Assembly: GCA_041393395.1 (NCBI GenBank) | Contig: JAWKKG010000005.1 | Location: forward strand, 124,001-188,000 | Direction: 5' to 3' | From: JAGQIB01 sp041393395 | GTDB lineage: Bacteria; ARS69 | Length of the DNA: 64,000 nucleotides | In this document: piece by piece, positions 61,972-64,000 of the stretch | How the letters are laid out: each line of letters starts with the position of its first letter | How positions within the stretch are numbered: position 1 is the first letter of the stretch | Notes under the pieces: generated by a model | What the model saw: only the letters and a program-made list of their open reading frames with translations | What the model was told of the DNA's origin: nothing | The model's database searches: none | Position numbers and translations under genes: made by a program

Positions 61972-63549
61972 GTGGCACGAATCGAGCAAATCGTTTTCAT
62001 TCTCGTGATCGCAGTGACCGTCGCGATCATCGTGTCGGGCGACCCGCTGCCGATGTACGACGTCTCCTCGCACCTCGCGACGACCGTGGTGCTCGACGGA
62101 CTCCACCGCGGCGATCCGTTCTTCACCGAGCGGTACGAGATCCTGCCGATCGCGGTGCCGTACTGGCTCACGACCGCGCTGCACTGGCCGCTCACCCTCG
62201 TGTTCGGCCCCTGGCTCGCGATGAGGCTGCTCGTGGCGACGTTCGCCGTGGCGCTGCCGCTCGGCTGGCTCGTGCTCGCGCGGCGGACGGGGGCCGCGCT
62301 CCCGCTCGCGACGATCGTGGCGCTCGCCACGTGCGGTGGCTACTACTGGTCGGGCGTCACGAACTTCGTGTTCGGGCAGGCGTTGCTGGCGCCGGCCTTC
62401 GCACTGTTCCTCGGTCTCGGCGAGCGGCCGGGACGTCGTCTCGCGGGCATCGCCGCCCTGCTCGTGGCCGCCTACTTCGCGCACGTGTTCGTGGTGGCCG
62501 CGATCCTCGGTGCATTCGCCACCGCGCTGGTGTTCACCGGACTGGCGCCCCGCGTCGGCCTCGAGCGGGACTTCTCCGTCCGCCCCGCGCACTGGCTGGC
62601 CACCGGGCTCGCGACCGTCGCGTTCGGGGCCGCGGTATGGTTCGTGTTCGCGCATCCGGGCGACGGAGCGAACTCCGGGCGCCCGCTGTTCGACCTCTCC
62701 CCGCTCCGTCTCGCGAACCTGTTCGAGGAGCCCCTGTCGTCGCCGACTCTTTGGCGACCGCTGCCGGCGCTCGGCCTCGGGTTCGTCGTGCTGGCGGCCT
62801 GGGGGATCGCGAACCGGAACGCCCCCGCGCGCGGCGTGCACTTCACCACGCTCGCGGTGGCGGTCGCGTTCGCGGTGCTCTACTGGGTCGGCCCGACCAG
62901 CCTGCTGGAGGCGGACGGTCGCATCGAGGAGGACATCGTGCCGCGGTTCGCTCCCGCGGTGTTCCTGTTCGGGCTCGCGGCGCTCCGTCTGCCGGATCGA
63001 CGCGGGCCACGACTCCTGCTTCTCCTGACCACCCTCGCGTTCGCAGGCGTGAAGCTCGCCGACGTGTCGTTCCTGCACCAGCGGCAGCACGAGGTCTGGC
63101 GCGAGTACCGGGCCGCGATCCTGGAGGCGCTGCCGGAGCACGCGAAGATCCTCCCGATCCTGAACGAGAAGGGGCGCAACGCCCCCGCGACGACGTACTT
63201 CTTCCAGTTCCTCGGCAACTACGTCGTGCCGGAGCGCGGCGGATACTCTCCGTCGCTGTACGCCCAGCGCGGCCAGCAGTTCCTGCGCCATCTCCCGCCC
63301 GGCGGGAACGGCGTGGGCGAGCACCGGGACATCTACGACCGGGACGTCACCGAGACCGAGTGGGACTTCTACGACTACCTGGTGGTCCAGACGAACCGCG
63401 AAGCGCCGGACATCCCGGGACTGGCCGAGCGGACGGATTTCGTGACGGCGGCCGCGGGATTCCGGCTGTACCGGATCCGCCACGACGAGCCGCGCGGGGC
63501 GGCCGCCGGCGCGGGCGCAGAGACCGGAGCCGATCTCAACCCGCGGTAG
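61972..63549 (+). CDS. Multispan membrane protein, GT-C-like
   Basis: 525 residues from the GTG at 61972, with GGGAGGGG ten bases upstream; a GTG at 61963 lies within that ribosome site. About ten membrane spans up to residue 360, the first followed by SGDPLPMYDVSSHLATTVVL with acidic residues as in GT-C proteins. A hydrophilic C-terminal domain of about 160 residues contains HEVWREYRAAILEALPEHAK and FQFLGNYVVPERGGYSPSLY. Not assigned to a family. TAGAAT at 61927-61932 is a candidate -10. The last 14 bases overlap the convergent deacetylase gene. Confidence 0.6.
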   Translation: MARIEQIVFILVIAVTVAIIVSGDPLPMYDVSSHLATTVVLDGLHRGDPFFTERYEILPIAVPYWLTTALHWPLTLVFGPWLAMRLLVATFAVALPLGWLVLARRTGAALPLATIVALATCGGYYWSGVTNFVFGQALLAPAFALFLGLGERPGRRLAGIAALLVAAYFAHVFVVAAILGAFATALVFTGLAPRVGLERDFSVRPAHWLATGLATVAFGAAVWFVFAHPGDGANSGRPLFDLSPLRLANLFEEPLSSPTLWRPLPALGLGFVVLAAWGIANRNAPARGVHFTTLAVAVAFAVLYWVGPTSLLEADGRIEEDIVPRFAPAVFLFGLAALRLPDRRGPRLLLLLTTLAFAGVKLADVSFLHQRQHEVWREYRAAILEALPEHAKILPILNEKGRNAPATTYFFQFLGNYVVPERGGYSPSLYAQRGQQFLRHLPPGGNGVGEHRDIYDRDVTETEWDFYDYLVVQTNREAPDIPGLAERTDFVTAAAGFRLYRIRHDEPRGAAAGAGAETGADLNPR

Positions 63550-64000
63550 GCACCGTTCCGTGCGCGCGCGGGAAGCGCGGCTCGCGGCCGGGGACGGAAC
63601 GGGAACGAACCGCCTCCGCGTGTTTCCGCATCGGGACGACGTCGAAGTGCCGGCGGAGCGCATCGAGGCAATCCGCGGCCCGCTGCGCCTTCACCTCGCC
63701 CGGCAGGTTCATCGCGGGGAAGAACGCGAGCTCCTTCACGTCGTCGCCGCCGAGGAAATCCAGCGGGTGGAGCAGGATCGAGGGCTCGGTGCGAGTGAGC
63801 CGACACAGGGCGAGCGCGGTGTCGAAGTAGCGCTTCGCGAGGAACGGGGAGTAGCACCCGAGCCACAGCACGTAGCTCACGTGGATCGGCACCTTGAAGA
63901 TCGGCATCGTGGTGACGGGAATCTCGGGCAGCGCGCGCTCGGGAAGATCCCAGCGGTACGGCTTCAGCGGACGGAATCCCTCGGAGAGCGTACCGAACAG
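63536..64000 (-). CDS. Polysaccharide deacetylase family protein (5' partial)
   Basis: C-terminal 154 residues; the frame is open to the right window edge, so the catalytic NodB region lies outside. The visible part reads LFGTLSEGFRPLKPYRWDLP, then IPVTTMPIFKVPIHVSYVLW, SILLHPLDFLGGDDVKELAF and DVVPMRKHAEAVRS. From memory this is the conserved tail of a group of polysaccharide deacetylases in glycan loci. Its 3' end overlaps the end of the convergent membrane protein gene by 14 bases. Confidence 0.7.
   Translation of the reverse strand: MFGTLSEGFRPLKPYRWDLPERALPEIPVTTMPIFKVPIHVSYVLWLGCYSPFLAKRYFDTALALCRLTRTEPSILLHPLDFLGGDDVKELAFFPAMNLPGEVKAQRAADCLDALRRHFDVVPMRKHAEAVRSRSVPGREPRFPRAHGTVPTAG

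Overview
The window is a high-GC (about two-thirds G+C by eye), gene-dense bacterial chromosome segment. I see no tRNA, rRNA, CRISPR array, insertion sequence or phage gene. Several secreted proteins end in a FlgD/Ig-like sorting domain with the GVYxxRLE signature. The high GC, lipoproteins fused to TPR repeats, a gingipain-like peptidase and extracellular beta-propellers fit the FCB superphylum, for example a Candidatus Eisenbacteria or Krumholzibacteriota-type genome. That assignment is inference from protein style only.

Layout. 1-3.1 kb: the end of a PhnD-type binding protein, then PhnC and two PhnE permeases as an overlapping ABC operon; a small SnoaL-like protein follows. 3.7-6.5 kb (minus): a RodZ-like protein and a DUF4139 protein. 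6.8-12.6 kb (minus): ValS, a large GT-C/TPR membrane protein and a Dpm1-like glycosyltransferase. 13-22.4 kb (minus): an extracytoplasmic block with two Omp28/thioredoxin-like proteins, TlpA plus a DUF6029-like partner, a FlgD-Ig protein and a BNR propeller. 22.6-25.4 kb: a family 9 glycosyltransferase and a GAF-GGDEF protein. 25.4-30.6 kb (minus): a TPR membrane glycosyltransferase, a beta-helix protein and a sulfatase-like lipoprotein with TPRs. 30.9-33.7 kb: three tandem paralogues of an unrecognised secreted protein with long leaders. 33.9-41 kb: three more sulfatase-like TPR lipoproteins with overlapping reading frames, then an MltD-like transglycosylase. 41.3-55.5 kb: a surface-polysaccharide locus (WecA-type initiator, two GT4 enzymes, a GDP-fucose-synthase-like enzyme, AsnB, Wza-like export protein) with an exported M3 peptidase and Sat/CysC. 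55.8-64 kb: a giant C25 peptidase, ComF, a multispan protein and the end of a polysaccharide deacetylase.

Main discovery: the gene at 12984-15026 is interrupted only by one in-frame UGA (14900-14898). The UGA falls exactly where the first Cys of a thioredoxin CxxC motif belongs, giving U43-S-F-C46. It is preceded by a good ribosome site, GTG start and signal peptide in the same frame, and followed by about 626 open codons. Twelve bases after the UGA is a perfect 6-bp hairpin with a GU-containing loop, much like a bacterial SECIS. A paralogue 1.2 kb away carries ordinary LCPNCP at that place. I read this as an exported selenoprotein of the Omp28/thioredoxin-like type.

Other points worth attention: homologous roughly 250-nt leaders with conserved hairpins and paired upstream reading frames before two of the three tandem secreted genes; a 73-bp intergenic repeat in three copies that makes a 162-bp palindrome; four sulfatase-like proteins with Thr where the catalytic Cys/Ser of sulfatases lies; a beta-propeller inserted inside a C25 peptidase domain; and a helically phased GGCCG array before asnB.
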